Assembly (NCBI GenBank): GCA_025966255.1
Contig: JAOPVG010000028.1
Coordinates: 1 to 10,436, forward strand
Direction of reading: 5' to 3'
Source: Jatrophihabitans sp.
GTDB taxonomy: Bacteria > Actinomycetota > Actinomycetes > Mycobacteriales > Jatrophihabitantaceae
DNA length: 10,436 bases
Shown here: piece after piece, positions 1 through 6,580 of the stretch
Layout of the letters: each line of letters opens with the position of its first letter
Position numbering within the stretch: the stretch's first letter is position 1
The notes under the pieces: model-generated
Database searches by the model: none
Told to the model about the DNA's origin: nothing
What the model saw: the letters and a program-made list of their open reading frames with translations, nothing else
Made by a program: the position numbers and the translations under genes

Positions 1-59
1 AGCCCGATCCGGTAGACCGGCGTCGCGACCGAGATGACCAGCGCCCTGGGTAGATGCAT
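1..59 (-). CDS. Third gene of the monooxygenase operon, N-terminus only (partial)
   Basis: An ATG at 59 opens a frame that runs off the left edge of the window. Only 19 codons are visible, reading MHLPRALVISVATPVYRIG. The ATG shares its A with the TGA stop of the upstream dehydrogenase (TGATG), a typical translational-coupling junction. AGG-containing purine stretches lie 10-14 nt upstream, inside the end of that gene. Too little protein is visible to assign a family. Related actinobacterial monooxygenase/dehydrogenase operons, such as the mymA locus, carry an alpha/beta-hydrolase next, but nothing here proves that. The tight junction is the main support for a real gene. Confidence 0.55.
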   Translation of the reverse strand, partial: MHLPRALVISVATPVYRIG

Positions 60-937
60 CAGGCCGACACCTGCCTTTCCGGGCGCACCGCGGCGGTGCC
101 GGCGAGGCCGGTCGGACGCGGCTGCGCCTTCCTGGCGCCGATCGCGAGGAGCCGCTGGTAGCGCGCTCCGACCAGTCGCACGAGGATGTCGAGGAGCTTC
201 GCGTCGAAGCCGACCAGGGCGCGCGGTGCGTTCACCGAGACCGACCGCAGGATCGACCTCGCCGCCGCGTCCGGAGAGGTCTTGGCGAGCTTGCTGTCGA
301 AGAAGGCAGCGAGGGCGGCCTGGTCGTGGCCCGCGACCGCGCCGGCGTTGCGCGCGATCGCGGTCTTGATGCCGCCGGGGTGCACGCAGGTGACCTGCAC
401 CGGGTGACCGCTGATCAGCATTTCCTGGCGCAGCGCCTCGGTGAAACCGCGCACCGCGAACTTCGCGGCGTTGTACGCGCCCTGGCCGGGGACGGAAAGG
501 ATGCCGAACAGGCTGGAGACGTTGACGACGTGCCCCTCGCCGGATGCGATGAGGTGCGGCAGGAACGCCTTGGTGCCGTTCACCACGCCCCAGAAGTCGA
601 CGTCGACGACCCGCTCGATCTGCTCGAACGACATGTCGGCGATGTCGCCGGTGAACGCGATCCCCGCGTTGTTGAAGATCAGGTTGACCCGGCCGAACTC
701 GGCGGCAACGCGGTCGGCGTACGCCAGGACGGCCCCGCGGTCGATGACGTCGAGGCGCTGCTCGTGCACGTGCGCGCCGATCACCCGCACCCGCCTTGCC
801 GTCTCGGCGAGCCCGACCTCGTCCACGTCGCTGATGGCGACGGACGCGCCCCGGCGCGCCAGCTCGCACGCGAGCGCCCGTCCGATCCCCGACGCGGCGC
901 CCGTCACCACCGCGACCTTGCCCTTGACGCTCGTCAT
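59..937 (-). CDS. Classical short-chain dehydrogenase/reductase (SDR)
   Basis: This is a 292-residue NAD(P)-dependent oxidoreductase of the classical SDR family, presumably cytosolic. The Rossmann glycine motif TGAASGIG is at residues 12-19, NNAG at 89-92, the catalytic Ser at 141/142 (VSS), and Y155-N-A-A-K159 forms the YxxxK pair. Asp37 after strand 2 (ISDVD) favours NAD(H) over NADP(H). The start at 937 is chosen over an upstream in-frame ATG at 1063 because the protein then begins just before the first beta strand and AAGGAG lies 7 nt upstream (945-950). The ATG overlaps the monooxygenase stop as ATGA, so the two are probably translated together. By position it likely oxidises or reduces an alcohol/ketone that the monooxygenase consumes or makes. 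The substrate is unknown. Confidence 0.93.
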   Translation of the reverse strand: MTSVKGKVAVVTGAASGIGRALACELARRGASVAISDVDEVGLAETARRVRVIGAHVHEQRLDVIDRGAVLAYADRVAAEFGRVNLIFNNAGIAFTGDIADMSFEQIERVVDVDFWGVVNGTKAFLPHLIASGEGHVVNVSSLFGILSVPGQGAYNAAKFAVRGFTEALRQEMLISGHPVQVTCVHPGGIKTAIARNAGAVAGHDQAALAAFFDSKLAKTSPDAAARSILRSVSVNAPRALVGFDAKLLDILVRLVGARYQRLLAIGARKAQPRPTGLAGTAAVRPERQVSA

Positions 938-2532
938 GCGGGGACTCCTTCGGCAACGGTCTCGAGGGGACGGTCGGCACGGTCGGCCTTCGCCGTCGTG
1001 CGGTAGGCGGCGAGGTCGAACCTGCGCGTCATCGCCCGGAACGTGAACGTGAAGCTGGGCCACAACGTCGTGTTGTTGCCGTGCGCGTCCAGGTACCAGC
1101 TCGCGCAGCCGCCCTTCGTCCAGATGGTTTGCTTCATGCGGCTCTGGAGCCCGGCGTTGTACTCGCGCAGGGCCTCGTCCCGGACGTCGAACGTCGCGAT
1201 GCCGTGGCGGCGCAGCTCGTCCAACGCGCTGAGGACGTAGTTGATGTGCGACTCGGCCATGTAGACCATCGAGCTGTGGCCGAGGCCGGTGTTCGGCCCG
1301 ATCACGAACATCATGTTCGGGAAGCCGGACACCGTCGCGCCCTTGTACGCCTGCATGCCGCGTACGCTCCAGAGGCTCGCGAGCGAGCGGCCCCCGGCGT
1401 CATGGATCAGCTCGTACGTCGGTGAGTCGGTGACGTGAAATCCCGTCGCGACCACGATCGCGTCGACCTCGCGCACCGTCCCGTCGCGAGTGACGATCGC
1501 GTTCGGCCGCACCTCGGCGATGCCGTCGGTCACCAGGTCGACGTGCTCCTTCTGCAGGGCCGGATACCAGTCGTTGGAGATCAGGATGCGCTTGCAGCCG
1601 ATCTGCCAGTCCGGAGTGACCCGCGCGCGCAGCTGCGGGTCAGAGATCTGCTTGGCGATGTGCTTCGTCGCCATCCGTTGGGCGGCGAGCAGGATCTTGG
1701 GTTGGAATGCGAAGCCGAGCACGAACGATTCGCGGCCCCAGTAGATGGCTTCGCGCGCGAGGCGCTGGGCACCCGGGACGTACTTGTAGATCAGCCTCTC
1801 GGCGCGCGGGTAGTCGCGGTCGTGCCGCGGCATGATCCACGGCGCGGTGCGCTGGTAGACGTCGAGATGACCGACCCGATCGGCAATGGCCGGCACGATC
1901 TGGATCGCCGAGGCACCGGTCCCGATGACCGCGACCCGCTTGCCCGCGAGGTCGGCGTCGTGGTTCCAGCGGGCGGAGTGGAAAACCTCGCCCTGGAAGC
2001 TCTCGATGCCTTTGATGTCGGGCAAGGCCGGCTCGCACAGCGCGCCGACCGCGCTGACGAGAACGTCCGCGCTGAACTCGCCGCCGGTGGTGTCGACAAG
2101 CCAACGGTTCGCGGCCGCGTCCCACCGGGCCAGGGTGACTTCGGTGTTGAACAGGTGCTTGTCGCCGATGTTGTACTTCGCCGCCACGCCGCGCAGATAG
2201 TCCTGGATCTCGGACTGCGGCGAGAACGAGCGCGACCAGCGCGGGTTCAACTCGAAGGAGTACGAGTACAGGTGCGAGGGCACGTCGCAAGCGGCGCCGG
2301 GATAGGTGTTGTCCCGCCAGGTGCCGCCGACCTCGCTGCCCCGCTCGACGACGAGGTAGTCGTCGCGGCCGTCCTGGCTCAGGCGGATGGCGGCGCCCAG
2401 GCCGGCGAACCCGCTGCCGACGATGAGGACGCCGACGTGGCGGCGCGGAGCGGACTCGGGCGCGCTCGTGGGCTGCTGATTGGGCTGCCTCGCCTGCTTG
2501 GCAGCCGGGCGACGGGTGGGTGCCTGCGTCAT
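934..2532 (-). CDS. FAD-dependent Baeyer-Villiger-type monooxygenase
   Basis: This 532-residue two-dinucleotide-binding flavoprotein is expected to use FAD, NADPH and O2 to insert oxygen into ketones or oxidise heteroatoms. The FAD-binding GSGFAG is at residues 39-44, followed by GGTW and the TYPGAACDVPSHLYSYSF region typical of class B monooxygenases. The Baeyer-Villiger fingerprint FxGxxxHxxxW is present at 179-189 (F179, G181, H185, W189) and is followed by Asn where Pro or Asp is usual. The NADPH-binding GTGASA is at 204-209 and ATGF at 362-365. Length fits EthA/MymA-like enzymes. The first ~30 residues are a Gln/Pro/Ala-rich extension with no obvious signal peptide. It is the first gene of its operon, divergent from a TetR regulator, so likely repressed by it. 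Substrate is unknown; steroid, long-chain ketone and thioamide-like substrates all occur in this family. Confidence 0.93.
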   Translation of the reverse strand: MTQAPTRRPAAKQARQPNQQPTSAPESAPRRHVGVLIVGSGFAGLGAAIRLSQDGRDDYLVVERGSEVGGTWRDNTYPGAACDVPSHLYSYSFELNPRWSRSFSPQSEIQDYLRGVAAKYNIGDKHLFNTEVTLARWDAAANRWLVDTTGGEFSADVLVSAVGALCEPALPDIKGIESFQGEVFHSARWNHDADLAGKRVAVIGTGASAIQIVPAIADRVGHLDVYQRTAPWIMPRHDRDYPRAERLIYKYVPGAQRLAREAIYWGRESFVLGFAFQPKILLAAQRMATKHIAKQISDPQLRARVTPDWQIGCKRILISNDWYPALQKEHVDLVTDGIAEVRPNAIVTRDGTVREVDAIVVATGFHVTDSPTYELIHDAGGRSLASLWSVRGMQAYKGATVSGFPNMMFVIGPNTGLGHSSMVYMAESHINYVLSALDELRRHGIATFDVRDEALREYNAGLQSRMKQTIWTKGGCASWYLDAHGNNTTLWPSFTFTFRAMTRRFDLAAYRTTAKADRADRPLETVAEGVPA

Positions 2533-2539
2533 GGTGTCG

Positions 2540-2569
2540 AGGGTAGTTCAGTCATTGAACGTGGGTCAA
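2540..2569 (-). promoter_or_regulatory. Predicted monooxygenase promoter, apparently leaderless
   Basis: On the minus strand TTGACC (2564-2569) and TACCCT (2540-2545) are separated by 18 bp and fit -35 and -10 elements. Only 7 nt separate the -10 from the ATG at 2532, and no purine-rich Shine-Dalgarno is present, so transcription would start at or next to the start codon. The -35 lies inside the left operator copy, so a bound repressor would block polymerase. Confidence 0.5.
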
Positions 2570-2592
2570 TAGATAGTTGGCTCACGTTCAAT
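2554..2592. promoter_or_regulatory. Paired inverted operator-like sites for the divergent TetR regulator
   Basis: ATTGAACGTGGGTCAAT occupies 2554-2570. A second copy on the opposite strand, ATTGAACGTGAGCCAAC, occupies 2576-2592. The outermost 10 bp of each copy (2554-2563 and 2583-2592) form a perfect inverted repeat, and each copy is itself an imperfect TTGA-n7-TCAA-type dyad. The pair fills the centre of the 79-bp gap between the monooxygenase and the TetR gene and overlaps both predicted -35 elements. This is the expected arrangement for autoregulation plus repression of the divergent operon. Confidence 0.7.
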
Positions 2593-2605
2593 AGGGAGAT
2601 AGGGT
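2577..2605 (+). promoter_or_regulatory. Predicted TetR promoter, apparently leaderless
   Basis: TTGGCT (2577-2582) and TAGGGT (2600-2605) are 17 bp apart and lie 6 nt before the ATG at 2612. The GGAG at 2607-2610 is too close to the ATG to act as a ribosome-binding site. The -35 sits inside the right operator copy, which suggests autorepression. Confidence 0.45.
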
Positions 2606-2611
2606 AGGAGC

Positions 2612-3256
2612 ATGACGGCGACAAAGCGGGTGCGACTCAGCCCCGAGGCCCGGCGGGCCCAGCTGATCGAGCTCGGCGTGGAACTGCTCGCGACGCGTCG
2701 ACTGGACGAACTCTCGGTGGAACTGATCGCGCAGAGCGCCGGAATCTCCCGCGGCCTGCTGTTCCACTACTTCTCCTCCAAGCAGGAGTTCCATACCGAG
2801 GTCGCCCGCGCCGCTGCGGCCGAGATGATCCGTCGCACCGAGCCGGACACCTCGCGGCCACCCGTCGAAGCGTTGCGGGGCGCGCTGTCGGCGTTCATCG
2901 ATTACGTCGAGGAGAACCCGGACAACTACAAGTCCCTGGTCCGCGGTGCCGCCAGTGCCGATCTCGAGATGCGGGCGATCTTCGACAACACCCGGGCCAC
3001 GATGGCCCAGCGGGTCATCGACGTCATCGCCCAGCTCGGCTTCGAGCTCAGTGACCGCGCCGACCTCGCCGTCCACGGCTGGGTGGCCTATGTCGAGGAG
3101 TGCGTGATCCGCTGGATCGACAGCCGCCGCTTCGATCGCGAACAACTGCTCGAGATGCTGACGAAGTCGCTGCCGGCCGTCGCGCTGTCGGCGTCGGACG
3201 ACGAGGTCGGCACCCTCGTTTCGATCCTCACCGACCAGAAGCCGATCGAGCAGTAA
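2612..3256 (+). CDS. TetR/AcrR-family transcriptional regulator, divergent from the monooxygenase operon
   Basis: This 214-residue protein has the normal length and layout of a TetR repressor. An N-terminal three-helix DNA-binding domain (about residues 13-60) contains the helix-turn-helix VELIAQSAGISRGLLFHYFSSK, with the Tyr/Phe-rich FHYF signature that ends the recognition helix. The remainder is an all-helical ligand-binding and dimerisation domain, which is divergent and does not reveal the ligand. The gene is transcribed away from the flavin monooxygenase, with a paired inverted operator between them. It most likely represses both itself and the monooxygenase/dehydrogenase operon until a substrate-like inducer binds. 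ilvE follows 98 bp downstream in the same direction but has its own -10-like element and is probably not part of this regulon. Confidence 0.92.
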   Translation: MTATKRVRLSPEARRAQLIELGVELLATRRLDELSVELIAQSAGISRGLLFHYFSSKQEFHTEVARAAAAEMIRRTEPDTSRPPVEALRGALSAFIDYVEENPDNYKSLVRGAASADLEMRAIFDNTRATMAQRVIDVIAQLGFELSDRADLAVHGWVAYVEECVIRWIDSRRFDREQLLEMLTKSLPAVALSASDDEVGTLVSILTDQKPIEQ

Positions 3257-3262
3257 CGCGCC

Positions 3263-3318
3263 GCTGGTCCTCGTAGGCAACCGCCTGACCGCAGACCTGG
3301 TTGGAACGCGAGGACAGC
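3263..3318. other. Long inverted repeat (bulged stem) between TetR and ilvE
   Basis: GCTGGTCCTCG (3263-3273) can pair with CGAGGACAGC (3309-3318), giving ten base pairs with one bulged G. Inside it CAACC (3278-3282) can pair with GGTTG (3299-3303). The structure starts just after the TetR stop and ends 22 bp before the ilvE -10-like element. It could act as a terminator-like hairpin for the TetR mRNA, although no T-run follows, or as a dyad operator for ilvE. No function is shown. Confidence 0.35.
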
Positions 3319-3340
3319 AGAAATGTTCGGGGCGGCGGAA

Positions 3341-3346
3341 TAAGCT
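3341..3346 (+). promoter_or_regulatory. Predicted ilvE -10 element
   Basis: TAAGCT fits TANNNT and lies 8 nt before the ilvE ATG. There is no Shine-Dalgarno sequence between it and the ATG. No convincing -35 is seen 16-18 bp upstream. The spacing predicts a leaderless or nearly leaderless transcript. Confidence 0.4.
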
Positions 3347-3354
3347 GACCAACT

Positions 3355-4458
3355 ATGAGCACCAGCGGCGTCACCTTCAGCGTGGAACGCAATCCTTCCC
3401 CCCTTAGCGATGACGCGCGGGCCGCGATTCTCGCCGCGCCCGGTTTCGGTCGCTACTTCACCGACCACATGGTCCGCATCGACTGGACCGCGGAGGACGG
3501 CTGGGGCCAGGGACGGGTAGTTCCGTACGGGCCGCTCTCGCTGGACCCGGCGACGTCCGCGCTGCACTACGGCCAGGAGATCTTCGAGGGGCTCAAGGCC
3601 TACCGGCAGGCGGACGGCTCGATCGCGACGTTCCGGCCGGACGCGAACGCGCGGCGCTTTCAGCGCTCGGCTCGCCGGCTGGCGATGGCCGAGCTGCCGG
3701 AGGAGCTGTTCGTCGGGTCGTTGCAGGCCCTGGCCGACATCGACCAGGGGTGGGTGCCGAACGACCCGGCCGAGTCGCTGTACTTCCGCCCGTTCATGAT
3801 CGCCACCGAAGTCGGCCTGGGCGTCAACAAGCCGTCCAGCTCGTACACCTATCTACTGATCGCCTCCCCGGCCGGCGCGTACTTCACCAGCGGGGTGAAG
3901 CCGGTGAAGGTGTGGCTCTCGACGGAGTACACCCGAGCCGCGCCGGGCGGGACCGGCGAGGCGAAGTGCGCCGGCAACTACGCGGCGGCGTTCGTCGCGC
4001 AGGCCCACGCCACCGCCCAGGGCTGCGACCAGGTGGTGTGGCTCGACGCCGCTGAGCATCGGTGGGTCGAGGAGATGGGCGGAATGAACCTCTACTTCGT
4101 CCACGGCTCCGGCCCGTCGGCGCGGATCGTCACCCCCGCCCTCACCGGGACGCTGCTCCCCGGCGTCACCCGCGACTCGCTGCTCACGCTGGCCGGCGAC
4201 CTCGGCCACGTCGCCGAGGAAGGCAAGATCTCCACGGACGAGTGGCGCGAGGGCAATGCGTCGGGGGCCATCACCGAGGTGTTCGCGTGCGGCACGGCGG
4301 CGGTCATCACGCCCGTCGGCTCGGTGAAGAGCGCCAACGATTCGTGGACGGTCGGCGACGGCGCTCCCGGGCCGGTGACCATGCAGTTGCGCGAGAAGCT
4401 GCTCGCCCTGCAGACCGGCCAGGAGCCCGACCCACACGGGTGGATGTTGAAGCTCTAG
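3355..4458 (+). CDS. ilvE: Branched-chain amino acid aminotransferase
   Basis: This 367-residue PLP enzyme of fold type IV interconverts Leu, Ile and Val with their 2-oxo acids, using 2-oxoglutarate/glutamate. It is cytosolic and performs the last step of branched-chain amino acid synthesis or the first of degradation. Diagnostic segments are [14 protein letters not shown] (71-84), RFRP-like substrate loops ([16 protein letters not shown]), the PLP Schiff-base Lys204 in [23 protein letters not shown] around Glu239/240, and the phosphate-binding [12 protein letters not shown] near 311-322. Length and Lys position agree with mycobacterial IlvE. The chosen ATG gives the family's usual N-terminus (gene start at a TANNNT-n8-ATG). 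Its TAG stop overlaps the stop of the converging downstream gene. No branched-chain-rich attenuator leader is present upstream. Confidence 0.97.
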   Translation: MSTSGVTFSVERNPSPLSDDARAAILAAPGFGRYFTDHMVRIDWTAEDGWGQGRVVPYGPLSLDPATSALHYGQEIFEGLKAYRQADGSIATFRPDANARRFQRSARRLAMAELPEELFVGSLQALADIDQGWVPNDPAESLYFRPFMIATEVGLGVNKPSSSYTYLLIASPAGAYFTSGVKPVKVWLSTEYTRAAPGGTGEAKCAGNYAAAFVAQAHATAQGCDQVVWLDAAEHRWVEEMGGMNLYFVHGSGPSARIVTPALTGTLLPGVTRDSLLTLAGDLGHVAEEGKISTDEWREGNASGAITEVFACGTAAVITPVGSVKSANDSWTVGDGAPGPVTMQLREKLLALQTGQEPDPHGWMLKL

Positions 4459-5354
4459 AAGTAGTGGCCCGCTTCGAGATCGTCGATGAGGCCGGGATGC
4501 GTGGGCTGCCATCCGAGCAGTTCACGGGTCAGCGCGCTCGAGGCCGGGATGTCGGCCGCGAGCAGAGCGGCCAGAAAGCCGAAGTGCTCGCCGGCGTCGT
4601 CGGGAGAGATGGCGACCACTGGCAGGTTCAGATGACGGCCGATCACCTCGGCGATGCCGCGAACCGGCACGCCCTCGTCTGCGACCGCGTGCAACACCGA
4701 TCCCCCGGGGGCCTTCTCGATCGCCAGCCGGAAGAGGCGGGCGGCATCGAAACGGTGCACGGCCGGCCAGCGGTTGGTCCCGTGGCCGATGTAGCCGGAG
4801 ACGCCCTTCGCGCGGGCGGTCGCGATCACCATCGGCACGAACCCCTGATCTCCATCGCCGTGCACAGTGGGAGCAAGCCGCACGCTTGACGAGCGAACAC
4901 CACGGGCGGCGAGGGCGTGCACGGTCTGCTCGCCGGCGAAGCGCGCGCGCATCGGGTGGTCGGGATCGGGTGCGTCTTCTTCGGTCCCCACCCGCCCGCC
5001 GGGGAGGGCGGCCGTCCCGGCGGCGATTACGAGGGGCCGATCGGAACCCTCGAGGGCAGCGCCGAGCGTCTCGATGGCCCGGCGGTCCGCATCGGCCGCG
5101 GCCTCATAGCCCCCCGAGAACGCGATGTCGTGTTTGAACGCGAGGTGGATGACCCCGTCCGACGCGCCCGCGGCGGCGCGCAGGCTTTCGTGGTCGTCGA
5201 GAGTGCCGCGATGCACCTTTGCACCGGCGGCGACGAGCGCCTCGGCCGAGGAGTCCGAGCGCGCGAGTCCGACCACCTCATGCCCCGCGCCGATCAGCTC
5301 GGGAACGACCGCGGAGCCGATCCAACCGGACGCGCCGGTGACGAATACGCGCAT
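4455..5354 (-). CDS. Atypical NAD(P)-binding SDR / NAD-dependent epimerase-like protein
   Basis: This 299-residue Rossmann protein resembles extended and atypical SDRs. It opens with [14 protein letters not shown] (TGxxGxxG at 6-13), followed by [11 protein letters not shown] at the cofactor-selecting strand, where Arg32 suggests NADP(H). GTLDD near 50-54 and VIHLAFKHD near 68-76 also fit. The canonical YxxxK is missing: in the expected region the sequence is P134-M-R-A-R138, followed by [14 protein letters not shown], so Tyr and Lys seem replaced by Pro and Arg. It may be a non-classical reductase, a sensor-type binding protein, or use other residues. A strong AGGAGG (5361-5366) lies 6 nt before the ATG. 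It is divergent from a TetR regulator with tandem operator-like repeats between them, so it is probably that regulator's main target. The substrate is unknown. Confidence 0.85.
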   Translation of the reverse strand: MRVFVTGASGWIGSAVVPELIGAGHEVVGLARSDSSAEALVAAGAKVHRGTLDDHESLRAAAGASDGVIHLAFKHDIAFSGGYEAAADADRRAIETLGAALEGSDRPLVIAAGTAALPGGRVGTEEDAPDPDHPMRARFAGEQTVHALAARGVRSSSVRLAPTVHGDGDQGFVPMVIATARAKGVSGYIGHGTNRWPAVHRFDAARLFRLAIEKAPGGSVLHAVADEGVPVRGIAEVIGRHLNLPVVAISPDDAGEHFGFLAALLAADIPASSALTRELLGWQPTHPGLIDDLEAGHYF

Positions 5355-5360
5355 GAGAGA

Positions 5361-5366
5361 CCTCCT
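5361..5366 (-). promoter_or_regulatory. Strong Shine-Dalgarno of the atypical SDR gene
   Basis: CCTCCT on the plus strand reads AGGAGG on the coding strand, 6 nt before the ATG at 5354. It fixes this start and marks the gene as one of only two unit-leading genes in the window with a classical leader. Confidence 0.75.
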
Positions 5367-5386
5367 GTATGCCAGTGGGCGACTGT

Positions 5387-5438
5387 ATGTCAGTCACTGT
5401 CATCAAACGTAGCACGCGATGTCAGCCCCTGCCATCAA
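5387..5438. promoter_or_regulatory. Tandem operator-like repeats between the atypical SDR and its TetR regulator
   Basis: Two 20-bp direct repeats, at 5387-5406 and 5419-5438, match at 17 of 20 positions (ATGTCAGYCMCTGYCATCAA). Each contains the same 15-bp dyad TGNCAGNNNCTGNCA (5388-5402 and 5420-5434). Their starts are 32 bp apart, about three helical turns, so two dimers could bind the same face of the DNA. A degenerate half-site TGCCAG lies at 5370-5375. The right copy ends 5 bp before the TetR -10-like hexamer, and the left copy lies over the probable SDR promoter. Confidence 0.7.
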
Positions 5439-5443
5439 TCACC

Positions 5444-5449
5444 TATGAT
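5444..5449 (+). promoter_or_regulatory. Predicted -10 element of the second TetR gene, apparently leaderless
   Basis: TATGAT is a near-consensus -10, 6 nt before the ATG at 5456. No Shine-Dalgarno is possible in the gap GACGGT. The -35 region would fall in the right operator copy (about 5420-5426), which fits autorepression. Confidence 0.55.
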
Positions 5450-5455
5450 GACGGT

Positions 5456-6016
5456 ATGGGTCGATGGGAGCCGAACGCCCGCGGCCGCCTGGAGCAGGCG
5501 GCACTGGAGCTCTACATCGAGCGCGGGTTCGAACAGACCACCGTCGCGGAGATCGCGAAGCGGGCCGGTCTCACGGAGCGGACGTTCTTCCGGCACTTCG
5601 CCGACAAGCGCGAGGTGCTCTTCTCGAATTCACTCCAGGAGCTCCTCGTGACCAGCGTCGCCGGCGCGACTGATTCGGTGGCGCCAATCGACGCGGTCGT
5701 TGCGGCGTTCGAGGGCGCCGGCGCCCTACTCCAGGAGCGCCGCGAATACTCCCTACAACGCCAGGCCGTGATTGCCGCGAACCCAGGACTCCAGGAGCGG
5801 GAGCTGATCAAGCTCGCATCAATCGCCTCGGCGCTGGCCGACACACTGCGGCGGCGCGGCCTCACCGACCCAGCCGCGAGCCTCACCGCCGAGGCCGGGA
5901 TCGCTGTCTTCAAGATCGCGTTCGAACGCTGGATCAGCGAAACAAATCAGCGCGACTTTCCGCGACTCATCCGGGAGTCGCTCGACGAGCTCAAAGCCGT
6001 GACCGCAGGCAAGTGA
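5456..6016 (+). CDS. TetR/AcrR-family transcriptional regulator, divergent from the atypical SDR
   Basis: This is a 186-residue TetR regulator. The N-terminal domain (about residues 8-55) has helix 1 (RGRLEQAALELYIERG) and the helix-turn-helix TTVAEIAKRAGLTERTFFRHFADK, the usual pattern ending in the F-F-R-H-F recognition helix. The C-terminal helical domain is short, and its ligand cannot be read from sequence. An in-frame start 87 bp upstream (5369) is rejected because that extension would translate straight through the two operator-like repeats and has no family resemblance. With the start at 5456 the protein begins as TetR proteins normally do, and a -10-like TATGAT sits 6 nt before the ATG. 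It probably represses itself and the divergent SDR gene. The next gene, canA, has its own Shine-Dalgarno 46 bp downstream. Confidence 0.92.
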   Translation: MGRWEPNARGRLEQAALELYIERGFEQTTVAEIAKRAGLTERTFFRHFADKREVLFSNSLQELLVTSVAGATDSVAPIDAVVAAFEGAGALLQERREYSLQRQAVIAANPGLQERELIKLASIASALADTLRRRGLTDPAASLTAEAGIAVFKIAFERWISETNQRDFPRLIRESLDELKAVTAGK

Positions 6017-6033
6017 TCACCGGAGCTATGTGG

Positions 6034-6066
6034 TTGACTCGTCCTTGTCTATTTAGCCGATAGGAG
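6034..6066 (+). promoter_or_regulatory. canA leader: possible -35 and Shine-Dalgarno
   Basis: TTGACT (6034-6039) is a reasonable -35, but no clean TANNNT follows at 16-18 bp, so the promoter is uncertain. AGGAG (6062-6066) lies 8 nt before the ATG at 6075 and is a good ribosome-binding site. It overlaps a possible in-frame GTG at 6066, which argues against that GTG as the start. Confidence 0.45.
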
Positions 6067-6074
6067 TGAAGAGC

Positions 6075-6569
6075 ATGACGGTCACCGACGAGTATCTTGC
6101 CAACAACGCCGAGTACGCGGCGTCCTTCTCCGGCCCGCTCCCGCTGCCGCCGGCCAAGCACGTCGCGATCGTGGCCTGCATGGACGCGCGCCTGAACGTC
6201 TACGGCGCGCTCGGCCTGAAGGAGGGCGAGGCGCACGTCATCCGCAACGCCGGCGGCGTCGTTACCGAGGACGAGATTCGCTCGCTGGCCATCAGCCAGC
6301 GGCTGCTCGGCACGCACGAGATCATCCTGATCCACCACACCGACTGCGGCATGCTCACCTTCACCGACGACGAGTTCAAGCAATCCATCCTCGAGGAGGT
6401 CGGCATCAAGCCGCCGTGGGCCGCCGAGTCCTTCGCCGACCTGGAGACCGACGTGCGGCAGTCCATCGCGCGCATCAAGGCGAGCCCGTTCGTGCCGAAG
6501 AAGGACGCGATCCGCGGCTTCGTCTTCGACGTCGCCACCGGGCGGCTGAACGAGGTCAAGCAGGCCTAG
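6075..6569 (+). CDS. canA: Beta-class carbonic anhydrase
   Basis: This 164-residue zinc enzyme interconverts CO2 and bicarbonate in the cytosol, supplying bicarbonate to carboxylases and buffering pH. The beta-class signatures are both present: C35-M-D37-A-R39, giving a zinc Cys and the Asp/Arg dyad, and H88-T-D-C91, giving the other two zinc ligands. The protein is near-identical in layout to M. tuberculosis Rv1284 (CanA) as I recall it, including the start MTVTDEYLANN, EGEAHVIRNAG, SLAISQRLLGT, TDCGMLTFTDDEF and the end RGFVFDVATGRLNEV. The start at 6075 is preferred over GTG at 6066 because of the AGGAG 8 nt upstream and the match to that N-terminus. It stands alone in its direction. dcd converges on it, with 11 bp between the stop codons and no visible terminator. 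Confidence 0.95.
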   Translation: MTVTDEYLANNAEYAASFSGPLPLPPAKHVAIVACMDARLNVYGALGLKEGEAHVIRNAGGVVTEDEIRSLAISQRLLGTHEIILIHHTDCGMLTFTDDEFKQSILEEVGIKPPWAAESFADLETDVRQSIARIKASPFVPKKDAIRGFVFDVATGRLNEVKQA

Positions 6570-6580
6570 CCACTGAGCGC

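Noticed and set aside
938..1063. Upstream in-frame extension of the classical SDR to an ATG at 1063.
   Set aside because: It would add 42 Arg/Pro-rich residues inside the monooxygenase gene. The ATG at 937 has AAGGAG at 7 nt and places the Rossmann strand at the N-terminus.
3323..3343. A six-codon open frame (ATG to TAA) just before ilvE as a possible attenuation leader.
   Set aside because: It has no Leu, Ile or Val codons, no ribosome-binding site, and ends inside the predicted -10 element.
2588..3352. A 254-codon minus-strand frame opposite the first TetR gene.
   Set aside because: It is an antisense shadow; it also spans the operator region and the intergenic inverted repeat, and shows no family motif.
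4062..4889. A 275-codon plus-strand open frame across the end of ilvE and the facing SDR.
   Set aside because: It is Arg/His/Gly-rich and overlaps two confident genes; there is no domain signature.
5369..5455. Upstream in-frame start for the second TetR regulator.
   Set aside because: The extension is translated from the operator-like repeats and promoter and has no resemblance to TetR N-termini.
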